NCBI RefSeq assembly: GCF_000271305.1
Contig: NZ_AKGD01000001.1
Span: 558,001 to 622,000 of the forward strand
Direction: 5' to 3'
DNA from: Hydrocarboniphaga effusa AP103
GTDB lineage: Bacteria; Pseudomonadota; Gammaproteobacteria; Nevskiales; Nevskiaceae
Length of the DNA: 64,000 nucleotides
The position numbers and the translations under genes are program-made. How positions within the stretch are numbered: position 1 is the first letter of the stretch; every line of letters starts with the position of its first letter. A model generated the notes under the pieces. That model saw only the letters and a list, made by a program, of their open reading frames with translations, was not told the DNA's origin and did no database searches. This document shows positions 19,101 through 28,702 of the stretch, piece by piece.

Positions 19101-20252
19101 ATGAAATACTTTCCGCTGCTCTGGTCCACGCTGTGGCGCAAGAAGGCGCGCACCATCTTCACGCTGCTCGCGATCGTGATGGCGTTCCTGCTGTTCGGCA
19201 TGCTGCAGGGCGTGAACTCGGCGTTCAACCGCACCATCGAGCTCGCCAACGTCAATCGCCTGGTGGTCATCAGCAAGATCGCGCTGACCGAGTCGCTGCC
19301 GTTCTCGTACACGCAGCAGATCGAAGCGGTGCCGGGTGTCAGCGGCGTGAGCTACGCGAGCTGGTTCGGCGGCTGGTATCAAGACCCGAAGAATCCGATC
19401 TTTTCGTACCCGGTCGATCCGACACGCCATTTCGACATGTTCCCCGAGCTGAAGCTGCCTCCGGAACAACTCGAAGCGTTTCGCAATACCCGTTCCGGCG
19501 CGGTGGTCGGCAAGGCCGCAGCCGACAAGTACGGCTGGAAGATCGGCGATCGCATTCCGCTGCATTCGGAAATCTGGACGCGGAAATCCGATGGGCAGAG
19601 CGACTGGACTTTCGATCTCGTCGGCATCTTCACGCACGACAGCGGCGACGCCATGCAGGAGAACCAGCTGCTGTTCCAGCACGAGTATTTCGACGAGGCG
19701 CGCGCTTTCGGTCGCGGCACGGTCGGCTGGTTCACCGTGCGCATCAGCGATCCGGGCCAGGCCGCGCAGGTCGGCGCGGCGATCGACAAGCGGTTCGCCA
19801 ATTCGCTCGACGAAACCAAGGCCCAGTCCGAGAAGGAATTCCAGATGGGCTTCATGAAGCAGATCGCCGACATCAACTACATCGTCACGCGCATCCTGGT
19901 CGCGGTGTTCGTGGCGCTGCTGTTCGCCACCGGCAGCACGATGATGCAGTCGGTGCGCGAGCGCATTCCGGAACTCGCGGTGCTCAAGACGCTGGGCTTC
20001 TCCGATACGCGCGTGCTCGTGCTGGTGCTGTCGGAATCGGTGCTGCTCTGCGTGCTGTCGGCTGCGATCGGGCTTGGCCTGGCGACGCTGATGTTCCCGG
20101 CCTTCAAGGACATGCTCGGCATCGTCAAGCTGCCGGGCGACGTGATCGTCGGCGGCTTCGTCACTGCAGTGCTGCTCGCGCTCGTCACCGGGCTGCCGCC
20201 GGCGCTGCGTGCACGCAGCTTGAACATTGTCGATGCGTTAGCGGGACGCTAA
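19101..20252 (+). CDS. FtsX/MacB-type ABC permease, first copy
   Basis: This 383-residue inner-membrane permease has one N-terminal membrane segment (about residues 17-38), a large periplasmic MacB-core domain (about 40-255) and three C-terminal segments (about 260-285, 310-335 and 350-372). It has no nucleotide-binding domain of its own and must use the ATPase encoded before it. The N-terminus WSTLWRKKARTIFTLLAIV is typical of the family. Together with the second, different permease it would form a heterodimeric translocator. Confidence 0.88.
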   Translation: MKYFPLLWSTLWRKKARTIFTLLAIVMAFLLFGMLQGVNSAFNRTIELANVNRLVVISKIALTESLPFSYTQQIEAVPGVSGVSYASWFGGWYQDPKNPIFSYPVDPTRHFDMFPELKLPPEQLEAFRNTRSGAVVGKAAADKYGWKIGDRIPLHSEIWTRKSDGQSDWTFDLVGIFTHDSGDAMQENQLLFQHEYFDEARAFGRGTVGWFTVRISDPGQAAQVGAAIDKRFANSLDETKAQSEKEFQMGFMKQIADINYIVTRILVAVFVALLFATGSTMMQSVRERIPELAVLKTLGFSDTRVLVLVLSESVLLCVLSAAIGLGLATLMFPAFKDMLGIVKLPGDVIVGGFVTAVLLALVTGLPPALRARSLNIVDALAGR

Positions 20253-20320
20253 CGCGTATGCCGTCCTGGCAAGCCCAGGCCATCCATGGCCTGGTTTTTC
20301 AAAACAAGCGATAAGACCTC

Positions 20321-21499
20321 ATGCTCAAACAGATCTCCGCGGTCACCGGCATGAACCTGCGCAATCTGCCGCAGCGCAGTGGCATTTCGCTGGTCATCGT
20401 CATCGGCATCACGGTCACCGTGGCGGTGCTGGTGTCGGTGATGGCGATGTCGGTGGGCTTTCATAAAACGCTGTCGAACACCGGCCGCGCCGATCGCGCG
20501 ATCGTGCTGCGCGGCGGCTCCAACAGCGAACTCGGCAGCACCATTTCGCGCGAAAACACGCAGACCATCGCCGATGCGCCGGGCATCAGGCGCGACGAGA
20601 CCGGCAAGCCGATCGTCTCGGCCGAGATGGTCGCGGTCGTCAACCTGCCGCTGCGGTCGACCGGCTCGGATGCGAACGTGACCCTGCGCGGCATCGGCCC
20701 GCAGGCCGCGCAGCTGCGACCCGAGGTGCGCATCGTCGAAGGCCGCATGTTCGAGCCGGCCGTGCGCGAGCTCGTCGTCGGCCGCTCGGCAACCAAGCAG
20801 TTCACCGGGCTCGACCTCGGCTCGCGCATCAAAATCCGCGACACCGAGTGGACCGTCGTCGGCGTGTTCGAAAGCGGTGGCGATGCGCACGAGTCGGAGC
20901 TGTTCGGCGAAATCGAAACGGTGCTGTCGGCGTTCCGCCGCAACCTGTTCCAGTCGATCACGGTGATGCTCGATTCGCCCGAAGCCTTCGATGCGTTCAA
21001 GGACAAGCTCACCACCGATCCGACGCTCAGCGTCAGCGTCAAGCGCGAACCCGAGTACTACGCGGAGCAGTCCAAGGACCTCAGCAAGCTGCTCGATTTC
21101 ATCGCCCTCTGGGTCGGCGGCATCATGGCGCTAGGGGCGGTCTTCGGCACGCTCAACACCATGTACACCGCGGTTTCCGCACGCCAGGTCGAGATCGCGA
21201 CCTTGCGCGCGATCGGCTTCGGCGCGCTGCCGGTGGTGATCTCGGTGTTCGTCGAATCGCTGGTGCTCGCGCTGATCGGCGGCAGCGTCGGCGCGGCACT
21301 GGCCTGGATGTTCTTCAACGGCAGCACCGTCAACACGCTCGGCGCGAACTTCACGCAGGTGGTCTTCAACCTCACGGTGACCCCTGCCCTGCTCGTCAAT
21401 GGCATCGTCTGGGCCTGCGTGATCGGCCTGGTCGGCGGGCTGTTTCCGGCCGTGCGCGCCGCTCGCCAGCCGATCGCGACGGCATTGCGTGGCGCCTGA
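20321..21499 (+). CDS. FtsX/MacB-type ABC permease, second copy
   Basis: This 392-residue protein has the same layout as the first permease: a membrane segment at about residues 20-45, a MacB-like periplasmic domain to about 265, then three membrane segments and the closing motif LFPAVRAARQPIATALRG, usual in this family. The sequence differs clearly from the first copy. The 68-bp gap between them contains a short palindrome (AGGCCATCCATGGCCT). What is exported (lipid, peptide or small molecule) cannot be read. Confidence 0.88.
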   Translation: MLKQISAVTGMNLRNLPQRSGISLVIVIGITVTVAVLVSVMAMSVGFHKTLSNTGRADRAIVLRGGSNSELGSTISRENTQTIADAPGIRRDETGKPIVSAEMVAVVNLPLRSTGSDANVTLRGIGPQAAQLRPEVRIVEGRMFEPAVRELVVGRSATKQFTGLDLGSRIKIRDTEWTVVGVFESGGDAHESELFGEIETVLSAFRRNLFQSITVMLDSPEAFDAFKDKLTTDPTLSVSVKREPEYYAEQSKDLSKLLDFIALWVGGIMALGAVFGTLNTMYTAVSARQVEIATLRAIGFGALPVVISVFVESLVLALIGGSVGAALAWMFFNGSTVNTLGANFTQVVFNLTVTPALLVNGIVWACVIGLVGGLFPAVRAARQPIATALRGA

Positions 21500-21679
21500 G
21501 CCGCATCGCGGCCATGCCGGGTGCCATATCGTCGAGCCGCTCGCATCGATGAAGCCGGCCACCCCGTATTTCTTTACGACTGTGACGGGCCTGTCAGAAA
21601 GCGCATCGTCACCACCGAAATTTCCGTCGCGTGTGTCCGAGGCCCCTCGCCCCACGCCGACCCACGATCCGACCCGCCG

Positions 21680-24175
21680 ATGACCGCCGCTTCACCATTG
21701 ACCCAATCTCCCGCAGCGCTTGCGAGCGAGGGCGGCAACGATCCGCTGCGGAGCGATCGTTGGCGCCACGCCATCGAGAGCGCGCCCGTCGGCGTCTGGG
21801 ACTGCGATTTCCAGCGTCGCACGCTGTACTGCTCGGCCGAACTCGTACAGATCATCGGCAACGGCAGCGCGGCGGCCGAGTATCCGATGGAATATTGGGT
21901 GAACCTGGTTCACGCCGATGAGCGCGATGCCCTGGCGCAGCGGTTCCAGTCGCATCTGGTCCTGCGTACGCCCAACGTGCAGTTCGAACACCGCGTGCTG
22001 CACGCCGACGGCCGCTATCGCTGGGTGCGCTCGTCGCTCGCGGTGATCTCGCGCAACGAACACGGCGAGCCGGCGCGCGTCGTCGGCACGCTGCAAAGCA
22101 TCGACGACGTCAAGCAGGCCCAACTGTCGGCCATGCTCGCCGCGGCACAGGACCAGGCGATTTTCAGCACGGTTCCGGTCGGGCTCGCGATCGTCGGGCT
22201 CGACAGCCGGCTGCTGACGGTCAACGACGCGCTCTGCGAACTGCTCGGGCATTCCAAGGCCGAGCTCATGGAGCTCAATTTCCGCGCGATTACGCATCGC
22301 CAGGACATCGACGACGCCGAACTGTTCGAATCGGCCCTGGCGAGTTCGCGGGAGCGCTTCCGCGCGGAGCGTCGCTTCGTCGCCAAGGACCGCAGCGTCA
22401 TCTACGCGCAGCTCGACCTGACGCTGATGCGCGACAGCGACGGCCTGCCGCTGCACTTCATCGCCGCGATCAGCGATCGCACCGAAGAACGGCTGCAGTT
22501 GCAGATGCTGACCAAGCAGCGCGAACTCGCGCAGATCACGCTGTCGTCGATCGCCGACGGCGTCGTCCGCATCGACGAGAGCCGCTGCATCACCTACGCC
22601 AATCCGGCCGCCTGCCAGATGGTCGGACTCGATCTCGACGAGCTGCGTCACCGCCCCTTCCAGGAATACGTGCGCATCGTCGGCGATGCGCCCGAAGGCC
22701 CCGCCCTGGGCGACGACGTGCTCGCCGAGGTCTTCGATGGCGGCCAGACGCTGCAGTTTCCGAGCGGCACGTTGTTGCGTTTCCTGCGCGGCCGCGAGAT
22801 CGCGGCGGAATGCTCGGCCGCTCCGATCAAGGATGCGCTCGGCTACGTGCGCGAGGCGGTGTTCGTGTTTCACGACACCACCGAATCGAACACGCTGGCG
22901 CGCGAGCTCGCCTACCAGGCCAGCCACGACATGCTCACGGGCCTGTGCAATCGCCGGCAGTTCCAGTCGGCCATCGAAAAGTCATACGCGGCGCTGGTCG
23001 AGCACGGCACGCCGAGCGCGGTGCTGTTCATCGATCTCGACGGCTTCAAGGCCGTCAACGACCGCCACGGGCACCAGGCCGGTGACGACGTGCTGGTCTG
23101 GGTCGCGAGCGTGATTCGCCAGGCCGTGTTCAAGCGCGACGTTCCGGCGCGCTGGGGCGGCGACGAGTTCGCGGTGCTGCTGATCAATTGCGATGCCGAT
23201 CGCGCCCACGACGTCGCACGGCGCATCGAAGCGGAGCTGACGACCTCGCAGGTCCGGCTCAGCGATTACTCGGGCATCAGCGGCAGCATCGGCATCGCCT
23301 GCATGAGCGCGAGCGACGCGAGCTGCATGTCGGTGGTCAACAACGCGGATCTCGCGGCTTCGATCGCCAAGGGTCGCGGTGGCGGCGGCATCCAGCGTTT
23401 CGAGGACATTCGCGCGCAGGTCGAGGAGCGCCGCAGTCTGTTCGAATGGCGCCGCGAGATCCTGCAGTCGCTCAAGGAGGGCCGGCTGATTCCGTACGGC
23501 CAGAAAATCGTCGGTGGCGACGGCGAGCTGCTCGGCTACGAAATGCTGCTGCGCTGGGTCGACACCAGCGGCAGAGTCAACACGCCCGAGCGCATCATCG
23601 ATGCGGCCGAACGCCTGGGCTGGTCGACGCGCATCGACGGCTTCGTGTTCGGCGTGGCGAGCCGGCTCATGTTGTCGGGCCAGGTGCCCGAGCAGGTGCA
23701 TCTGGCCGTCAACGTCAGTGGCCGCAGCCTCGCCGACGCCGACTTCCGCGACACCGTGACGAGCTTCTTCAGCGACCACCCGCAAGTGGCGAGCCGCCTC
23801 ACGCTCGAAGTCACCGAAACCGCGGCGGTGAGCGACCTGAACCTGGTCGGCGCGTTCGTCTCGCGCCTGCGCGAGCTTGGCTGCGTGTTCGCGCTCGACG
23901 ACTTCGGCAGCGGCTTCGCCTCGTTCTCGTACCTGAAGGCGATTCCGTTTTCCGCGGTGAAGATCGACCGCGCCTATATCCGCGCGCTCGACCGGGACCC
24001 CACCAATCAGCTGATCGTGCGCAATCTCTGCGAGCTCGGCGGCCACCTCGGCGTCACCCTGATCGCCGAAGGCGTGGAAACGCAGGCGGAGCTCGCGGCG
24101 CTCAAGGCGCTCGGGGTTTCACGCTTCCAGGGCTGGCTGTTCCAGAAGGCCGAGCCGCTGCCCTGGAGCTGGTGA
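21680..24175 (+). CDS. PAS-PAS-PAS-GGDEF-EAL cyclic-di-GMP turnover protein
   Basis: This 831-residue soluble protein starts with three PAS/PAC modules (about 28-150, 155-280 and 285-405) and has no membrane segment. The GGDEF domain (about 410-575) has an intact RWGGDEF active site, but the inhibitory-site Arg expected eight residues ahead is replaced (FKRD), so product inhibition is probably lost. The EAL domain (about 585-825) reads YEMLLRW in place of EAL, with the catalytic Glu kept, plus LEVTET, DDFGSG and LIAEGVET, so phosphodiesterase activity is plausible. The PAS modules probably sense a ligand or redox state. The start at 21680 follows the permease by 180 bp. Confidence 0.9.
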   Translation: MTAASPLTQSPAALASEGGNDPLRSDRWRHAIESAPVGVWDCDFQRRTLYCSAELVQIIGNGSAAAEYPMEYWVNLVHADERDALAQRFQSHLVLRTPNVQFEHRVLHADGRYRWVRSSLAVISRNEHGEPARVVGTLQSIDDVKQAQLSAMLAAAQDQAIFSTVPVGLAIVGLDSRLLTVNDALCELLGHSKAELMELNFRAITHRQDIDDAELFESALASSRERFRAERRFVAKDRSVIYAQLDLTLMRDSDGLPLHFIAAISDRTEERLQLQMLTKQRELAQITLSSIADGVVRIDESRCITYANPAACQMVGLDLDELRHRPFQEYVRIVGDAPEGPALGDDVLAEVFDGGQTLQFPSGTLLRFLRGREIAAECSAAPIKDALGYVREAVFVFHDTTESNTLARELAYQASHDMLTGLCNRRQFQSAIEKSYAALVEHGTPSAVLFIDLDGFKAVNDRHGHQAGDDVLVWVASVIRQAVFKRDVPARWGGDEFAVLLINCDADRAHDVARRIEAELTTSQVRLSDYSGISGSIGIACMSASDASCMSVVNNADLAASIAKGRGGGGIQRFEDIRAQVEERRSLFEWRREILQSLKEGRLIPYGQKIVGGDGELLGYEMLLRWVDTSGRVNTPERIIDAAERLGWSTRIDGFVFGVASRLMLSGQVPEQVHLAVNVSGRSLADADFRDTVTSFFSDHPQVASRLTLEVTETAAVSDLNLVGAFVSRLRELGCVFALDDFGSGFASFSYLKAIPFSAVKIDRAYIRALDRDPTNQLIVRNLCELGGHLGVTLIAEGVETQAELAALKALGVSRFQGWLFQKAEPLPWSW

Positions 24176-24208
24176 CGCAACCCCGGCCCGGACGGATTCC
24201 GGCATGAC

Positions 24209-25171
24209 TCATTTCGTAGTGGCCGCCGCCGTCTCGACAACCCGAAAGCCGGTCCAGACGTTGCGCTGGAACGCGCCATAGGGCCGGCGGTCGCTCAGTG
24301 CGAGCGCGTCGACCGATTCCTGCCAGGAGCCACCGCGCACGGTGAGGTTCACGGTTTCATCGAGTGCCTGCTCGCAGTGCTGCGACTCGGAGCGCATCGG
24401 CATCAGGAACACCGAGCAGGTCCATTCGCGCACGTTGCCGGCGACGTCGTGCAGGCCCCAGGCGTTGGCCGGCCAGGATCCGACGAAGGTCGGCCGTGCG
24501 CGCGAATTCGGGGAGCAGCCGTTGCAGTCGGCCATGCGCTCGTCGTAGGTATCGCCCCACCAGAAACGCGTCTGCGCACCGGCGCGTGCCGCGTACTCCC
24601 ATTCGATCTCGGTCGGCAGGCGGAACGAGCGCCCGGTCTGCGCGCTGAGCCACTCCGCGTAGGCCATCGCATCGACGGCCGAGACGCAGACCACCGGGAA
24701 AGTGTCGGATTGCCCGTAGCCGGGCTGCTGCCAGGACAGGTCGATCGCCGTGCCCAGGCACGGAAACGCGGCCCAGCTGCTGCCCTGGTATCCCGAACGC
24801 TGCACGAACAGGCGGAACTGCTCGACGGTGACCTCGGTGCGGCCGATCGCGAAGGCCTGGACCGCGTAGCCGCCGTCCTTGGCGTCGGCGAACGGCAGCA
24901 CACCAGCCGGCACCGCGACGGTGGTCGGCAGGCTCGAGGTCTGCGTCGCGCCCAGCGAAGCCCAGAGCGACCGATCGCCACCCGACGGGGTCGGCAGCGA
25001 CGTCAGCCAAACGGCTGCGATCACCGAAGCAGCCGCCACCGCGAACAACACCCAGCGCAAGGCTTCGCTGGGCGACCGCTCGGGATTCGCGTCGAGGTCG
25101 AGCGGCCGAATGCGGGGTTCGGCGGCCGCTCGCTCCGGCGTCGGCGACGCCGGTTCCGACGGGCGCTTCAA
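24209..25171 (-). CDS. Membrane-anchored FGE-sulfatase (SUMF1-type) domain protein
   Basis: This 320-residue protein has a Pro/Arg-rich cytoplasmic N-terminus, one membrane segment (about 40-58) and a C-terminal formylglycine-generating-enzyme-type domain (about 95-315). The domain shows FAIGRTEVTVEQF, FRLPTEIEWEYAARAG, WGLHDVAGNVREWT and VRGGSWQ. Such domains are C-type-lectin folds; only some are real formylglycine oxidases, and I cannot assign the copper-site cysteines with confidence. The start is a TTG whose bases overlap the kinase stop (TTGA). It is a paralogue of the C-terminal domain of that kinase. Confidence 0.8.
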   Translation of the reverse strand: MKRPSEPASPTPERAAAEPRIRPLDLDANPERSPSEALRWVLFAVAAASVIAAVWLTSLPTPSGGDRSLWASLGATQTSSLPTTVAVPAGVLPFADAKDGGYAVQAFAIGRTEVTVEQFRLFVQRSGYQGSSWAAFPCLGTAIDLSWQQPGYGQSDTFPVVCVSAVDAMAYAEWLSAQTGRSFRLPTEIEWEYAARAGAQTRFWWGDTYDERMADCNGCSPNSRARPTFVGSWPANAWGLHDVAGNVREWTCSVFLMPMRSESQHCEQALDETVNLTVRGGSWQESVDALALSDRRPYGAFQRNVWTGFRVVETAAATTK

Positions 25172-27555
25172 GGCGACGGGCCGCGTGCGTCCTGCACGAG
25201 GCGGAACCCGGTCTGCACGTCGCGGCGATCGCCGTCGAGCGCATCGCGCTGGGCCGAGCGCAGGGCATCGATGCCCTGCCGCCAGGAGCCTCCGCGCACC
25301 GCCCGGCTGCCGCCGACGTCAACGGCCGCGCAGCGCGTTTCGGTCCCGCGGCCATAGGGCTCGCCGCTCGAGCAAGTCCACTCGCGCACGTTGCCGGCGG
25401 TGTCGTAGAGCCCGAAGGCGTTCGGCGGCCAGCTCTTGACCGGCTGCGGGCCGGCGCGCACCACCGGGCAACCCGTGCAAGTGGCCTTGCTGTCGTCGTA
25501 GCGATCGCCCCACCAGTAACGGCCACTGCTGCGCCCGCGCGCCGCGTATTCCCATTCGGCCTCGGTCGGCAGGCGGAACGAAAGCCGGGTCTGGCGGCCG
25601 AGCCATTCGGCGTAGGCGTTGGCGTCGACCCAGCTCACGCAGACCACCGGGCGCGAATCGCTGTTCGGAAACCCGGGGGCCTCCCAGCTCGGAGACCGGC
25701 TGCCCGCGCTTTCGCAGGGATAGTTCTTCCAGCGCGGATTGCGGTAGCCAGTCTGGCTGACGAACTGGGCGAACTGCTCGAAGGTGATCTCGGTGGTCGA
25801 GATCGAATACGCAGAGACCTTCACGCCGTGCGCGGGTGCGGCGGCCGAGCCCGCCACGTCTTCGCCGATGCGGAACTCGCCACCCTCGATCGGCATCATG
25901 TCCGGCAGCAGCGGAGCCACTGCGGCCGGGGCGTTTGCCGGCGATGCGGCGATCTGGCTCGCGGTGGGCGGCGCGTTCGCCGCCACCGGCGTCTCGGTGG
26001 ATCGCAGCGACAAGGGCTTGCGCTGGGACGGACGGTCCCGGTTCCAGTTGACGGCGAGCACCGCCAGCAGCCCCGCGAACAGCAGGATCGGCAAGCCGAG
26101 CACGAGTGCGTTGTAGCGCTTGCGCCCGAGCGCCAGGCCGTCGCGCGGAGCCGGGGCGAGCGGCTTCTGCACGCCTTGCGGCGGCGCTTCGCCCGGAGCT
26201 GCAGGCGGCAGCAACGGCAGCTGGCGACGCGTCAGCGGGGGCTTTTCGCTGCGCGTGATCGGTGCTTCGGGGACGATGGCCGGAATCGGCGGGATCGGCG
26301 AAGCCGATGCAGGCGCCGCGACCGGCGGCGCAACGGACTCCGCGGTCGCGGGTGTTTCACCGCGCGGACCCCGGGTTGCCGGCGCACCGGCAGCGGGAGC
26401 AGGCGCAGCGGGCCTTTCCGCGGGCGGCACCGGACGCGTTGGGACGATCAGCGGGGGAACGAACGGTACCCCCTCTTCGGATTCGGGCACCGGCGCGATC
26501 GGCCCGGTGCGCACCGCGGGTGGGTCCGAGCGCGTGATCGCGGGCTCCGGCGCTGTGGGCTCGGTCACGACCGGCGGCTCGGCGGCGACCTGGAACGGGC
26601 TGTAATCCGACAGCGCGGCGATGAACTCGGCGGCACTCTGGAAGCGGTGCTCGGGCTTCAGCGCGAGCGCCTTCCTGAGCGCCCCGCGCAGCGATTCGGG
26701 CACCTTGTCCCAGCCGCCGCGCTCGAGCGGATCGTCGGTCAGGCGATCGAGCGCGGTTGGCGGGGCCACCCCGGCGAGCATGCGGTAGAGCGTGGCGGCG
26801 GCGCCGTAGACATCGGTCCACGGGCCCTGGGTGGCCCGGCGCTGGTACTGCTCGAGCGGGGCGTAACCGTCGGTGAGCACCACCGACATGCTCTGCACGC
26901 GCTCGCCCGCGGCCTGCCGGGCGGCGCCGAAGTCGAGCACGATGGGCTTGCCGACGGTGGCCAGGTAAATGTTGTGCGGCTTGAGGTCGCGATGCACCAC
27001 GCCGTGCTCGTGCACGTACTGCAGGGCATCGAGCACCGGGCGGATCAGCGGCACCGCGAGCGCCGGCTCGATGATGCCGCGCACGCGCGACAGGTAATCG
27101 CCGAGCGACAGGCCCTCGTAGTAGTCCATCACCAGATAGGCGGTGTCGTTGGCGTTGAAGAAGCTGCGCACGCGCACCACGTTCGGGTGATCGAGCCGGG
27201 CGACGATGCGCGCCTCGCGCAGGAACTGCTCCTTGCCGAAATCGAAGGCCGAACGCGTCTCCTGCGTGTGCGTGGAAACGTCGAGCTCGCCCGGATGACG
27301 CGTGACGATGTCGCGCGGCAGAAACTCCTTGATCGCCACGCGCTGCTGCAGGTGAATGTCCCAGCCCAGGTAGGTGATGCCGAAACCGCCCGGCTGGCCG
27401 AGCACGCGACCGACGCGGAACTGGCCGCCGATGATGATGCCGTGCGGCAGGAACAGCGGCGAACGTGGGGCCGATTCGTCGTACTGGCAGACGGGGCAGA
27501 CCGCGACGCCGCCCTTGTCGGCGAAGCAGCCGGGACAATGCTTTTGGAAGCTCAT
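25168..27555 (-). CDS. Ser/Thr protein kinase fused to a periplasmic FGE-sulfatase domain
   Basis: This 795-residue protein begins with a zinc-ribbon-like CPGC...CPVC pair (residues 7-23). A complete PknB-type kinase domain follows (about 46-340): Gly-rich loop QPGGFGITY, Lys76 in VAIKEF, Asp190 in HRDLKPHN and DFG at 208-210. A long Pro/Ala-rich linker leads to one membrane segment (about 520-540). Outside the membrane is an FGE-sulfatase domain (about 560-790), shown by FRLPTEAEWEYAARG and YDTAGNVREWT. The layout suggests a receptor kinase sensing through the lectin-like fold. ATG 27555 (MSFQKHC) is chosen because the ribbon starts there; an upstream extension is unsupported. The next gene overlaps its stop. 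Confidence 0.88.
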   Translation of the reverse strand: MSFQKHCPGCFADKGGVAVCPVCQYDESAPRSPLFLPHGIIIGGQFRVGRVLGQPGGFGITYLGWDIHLQQRVAIKEFLPRDIVTRHPGELDVSTHTQETRSAFDFGKEQFLREARIVARLDHPNVVRVRSFFNANDTAYLVMDYYEGLSLGDYLSRVRGIIEPALAVPLIRPVLDALQYVHEHGVVHRDLKPHNIYLATVGKPIVLDFGAARQAAGERVQSMSVVLTDGYAPLEQYQRRATQGPWTDVYGAAATLYRMLAGVAPPTALDRLTDDPLERGGWDKVPESLRGALRKALALKPEHRFQSAAEFIAALSDYSPFQVAAEPPVVTEPTAPEPAITRSDPPAVRTGPIAPVPESEEGVPFVPPLIVPTRPVPPAERPAAPAPAAGAPATRGPRGETPATAESVAPPVAAPASASPIPPIPAIVPEAPITRSEKPPLTRRQLPLLPPAAPGEAPPQGVQKPLAPAPRDGLALGRKRYNALVLGLPILLFAGLLAVLAVNWNRDRPSQRKPLSLRSTETPVAANAPPTASQIAASPANAPAAVAPLLPDMMPIEGGEFRIGEDVAGSAAAPAHGVKVSAYSISTTEITFEQFAQFVSQTGYRNPRWKNYPCESAGSRSPSWEAPGFPNSDSRPVVCVSWVDANAYAEWLGRQTRLSFRLPTEAEWEYAARGRSSGRYWWGDRYDDSKATCTGCPVVRAGPQPVKSWPPNAFGLYDTAGNVREWTCSSGEPYGRGTETRCAAVDVGGSRAVRGGSWRQGIDALRSAQRDALDGDRRDVQTGFRLVQDARGPSP

Positions 27556-27592
27556 TCCAGACGATCGGGCGCACGCGAAGGATGATCGGTCG

Positions 27593-27598
27593 ATTGTA
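27593..27598 (-). promoter_or_regulatory. Candidate -10 element for the kinase gene
   Basis: TACAAT on the minus strand, 37 bp upstream of the ATG, is a close match to the sigma-70 -10 hexamer. No good -35 is seen 16-18 bp upstream, so only the -10 is proposed. Confidence 0.35.
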
Positions 27599-27699
27599 AG
27601 CGCGGGGCACTCGCCCCGGCATGCGGACAACTACTCTTTTTTCATCGGCTTGGAGCACCTAGTCTGGCTCCTCCCCTCGTCCACGAGCGCCGGCCGAAC

Positions 27700-28656
27700 A
27701 TGTCCCAGCCGATCACTCCCAAACTGACTCCCGCTCAGTTGCGCGAACGCTTCGTCGCTTCTGCGACCGCCAAGTTCGCGAGCCAGGTGCCCGATTTCGT
27801 CGCGCTGCAGAAGCTCGTCGCCGACAACGGCGGCACGTTCCTGAACGACCACGGGGCGATCCGCACGGCAGACCCGGCGGTGACCGCGCTGTTCGCCCGC
27901 GCGGCCGGCGTGCTCGGGCTGCGCAAGGAACTCGATTACCGCTTCCCGGCCAAGAAGCTCGTGAGCTTCGACCTGCAGGCCATCGGCGAGGACAGCCGCC
28001 AGTTCAAGATCTTCGTCTCGCAGGTCGACCTGGCCGCGTTTCCGCCCGAAGTCGCCGCGCTCGTGCAGGCCGATTGCGCCGAGCAGGCCGAGGCGGTCGA
28101 TCATCGCGATTTTCTCGGCCTGATCGAGCGCGCCGAGGCCGAAGGCGGCCTGAGCGAGCGCGAGGCCGACGCCTTCGTGAGTCACTTCGTGCACCGGCTC
28201 ATGCATCGCAACGGCCCCCCGATGAAGCGCTCGCTGCTCGAAGCGGTCGCCGCCGTCTCCGGCGAGGCCGCCAGCGCGCTCGCGCTGGGCCCCGACTTCA
28301 ATCACGTGACCATCGATGTCTACGCCGCCGCGTATTCGGGCATCGAAGCGATGGCCGAGGCGATGCGGCAGCGCGGTTTTCGCATGCTGCCGGCGATCCA
28401 GGGTGCGCCCGGAACACTCCTGCGCCAGACCGCGACGCTCGCCGCGACGATGGAGACGCCGGTGCTCGAAGCCGACGGCTCGATCGGCAGCGCACGCACC
28501 GAAAAGCAGTTCGTCGAGATCATCGAACGCAACCAGGCCGTGAACGCCTGGGGCGGCAAGCTCTGGGCGCAGAACGGCAGCCCACTGATCTTCCGCAACT
28601 TTCTGGCCGCGAATGCCGAGCAGATCTTCGCTGCTGCGGCGACCAAGCTGGCGTGA
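27700..28656 (+). CDS. DUF1338 family 2-oxoadipate dioxygenase/decarboxylase-like protein
   Basis: This 318-residue cytoplasmic protein belongs to the DUF1338/HglS-YdcJ family. Characterised members are Fe(II)-dependent and convert 2-oxoadipate to 2-hydroxyglutarate in lysine breakdown. Likely metal ligands are a His in LNDHGAIRT near residue 47, a His in FNHVTIDV near 200 and a Glu in FVEIIERN near 270. Length and motif order fit the family. No other lysine-degradation gene is adjacent. It is divergent from the kinase (144 bp) and convergent with the GDP-mannose gene. Confidence 0.78.
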   Translation: MSQPITPKLTPAQLRERFVASATAKFASQVPDFVALQKLVADNGGTFLNDHGAIRTADPAVTALFARAAGVLGLRKELDYRFPAKKLVSFDLQAIGEDSRQFKIFVSQVDLAAFPPEVAALVQADCAEQAEAVDHRDFLGLIERAEAEGGLSEREADAFVSHFVHRLMHRNGPPMKRSLLEAVAAVSGEAASALALGPDFNHVTIDVYAAAYSGIEAMAEAMRQRGFRMLPAIQGAPGTLLRQTATLAATMETPVLEADGSIGSARTEKQFVEIIERNQAVNAWGGKLWAQNGSPLIFRNFLAANAEQIFAAAATKLA

Positions 28657-28688
28657 GGCGCGCCGTCAAGCTTTTTTCGCCTCACGCC
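28650..28688. terminator. Inverted repeat between convergent genes, with 7-bp tandem repeats
   Basis: GGCGTGAGGCG (28650-28660, containing the TGA of the upstream gene) pairs perfectly with CGCCTCACGCC (28678-28688). The loop includes a run of six T. From about 28679 the unit GCCTCAC or its variant GCCTCAT repeats four times at 7-bp steps up to about 28706. The position between two converging genes suggests a transcription stop for one or both, but the T run lies in the loop, not after the stem. Confidence 0.45.
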
Positions 28689-28702
28689 TCACGCCTCATG
28701 CC

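Noticed and set aside
24209..27555. The FGE/lectin-fold domains as targets of a diversity-generating retroelement.
   Set aside because: No reverse transcriptase gene, no template repeat and no adenine-biased variable copy were seen in the window.
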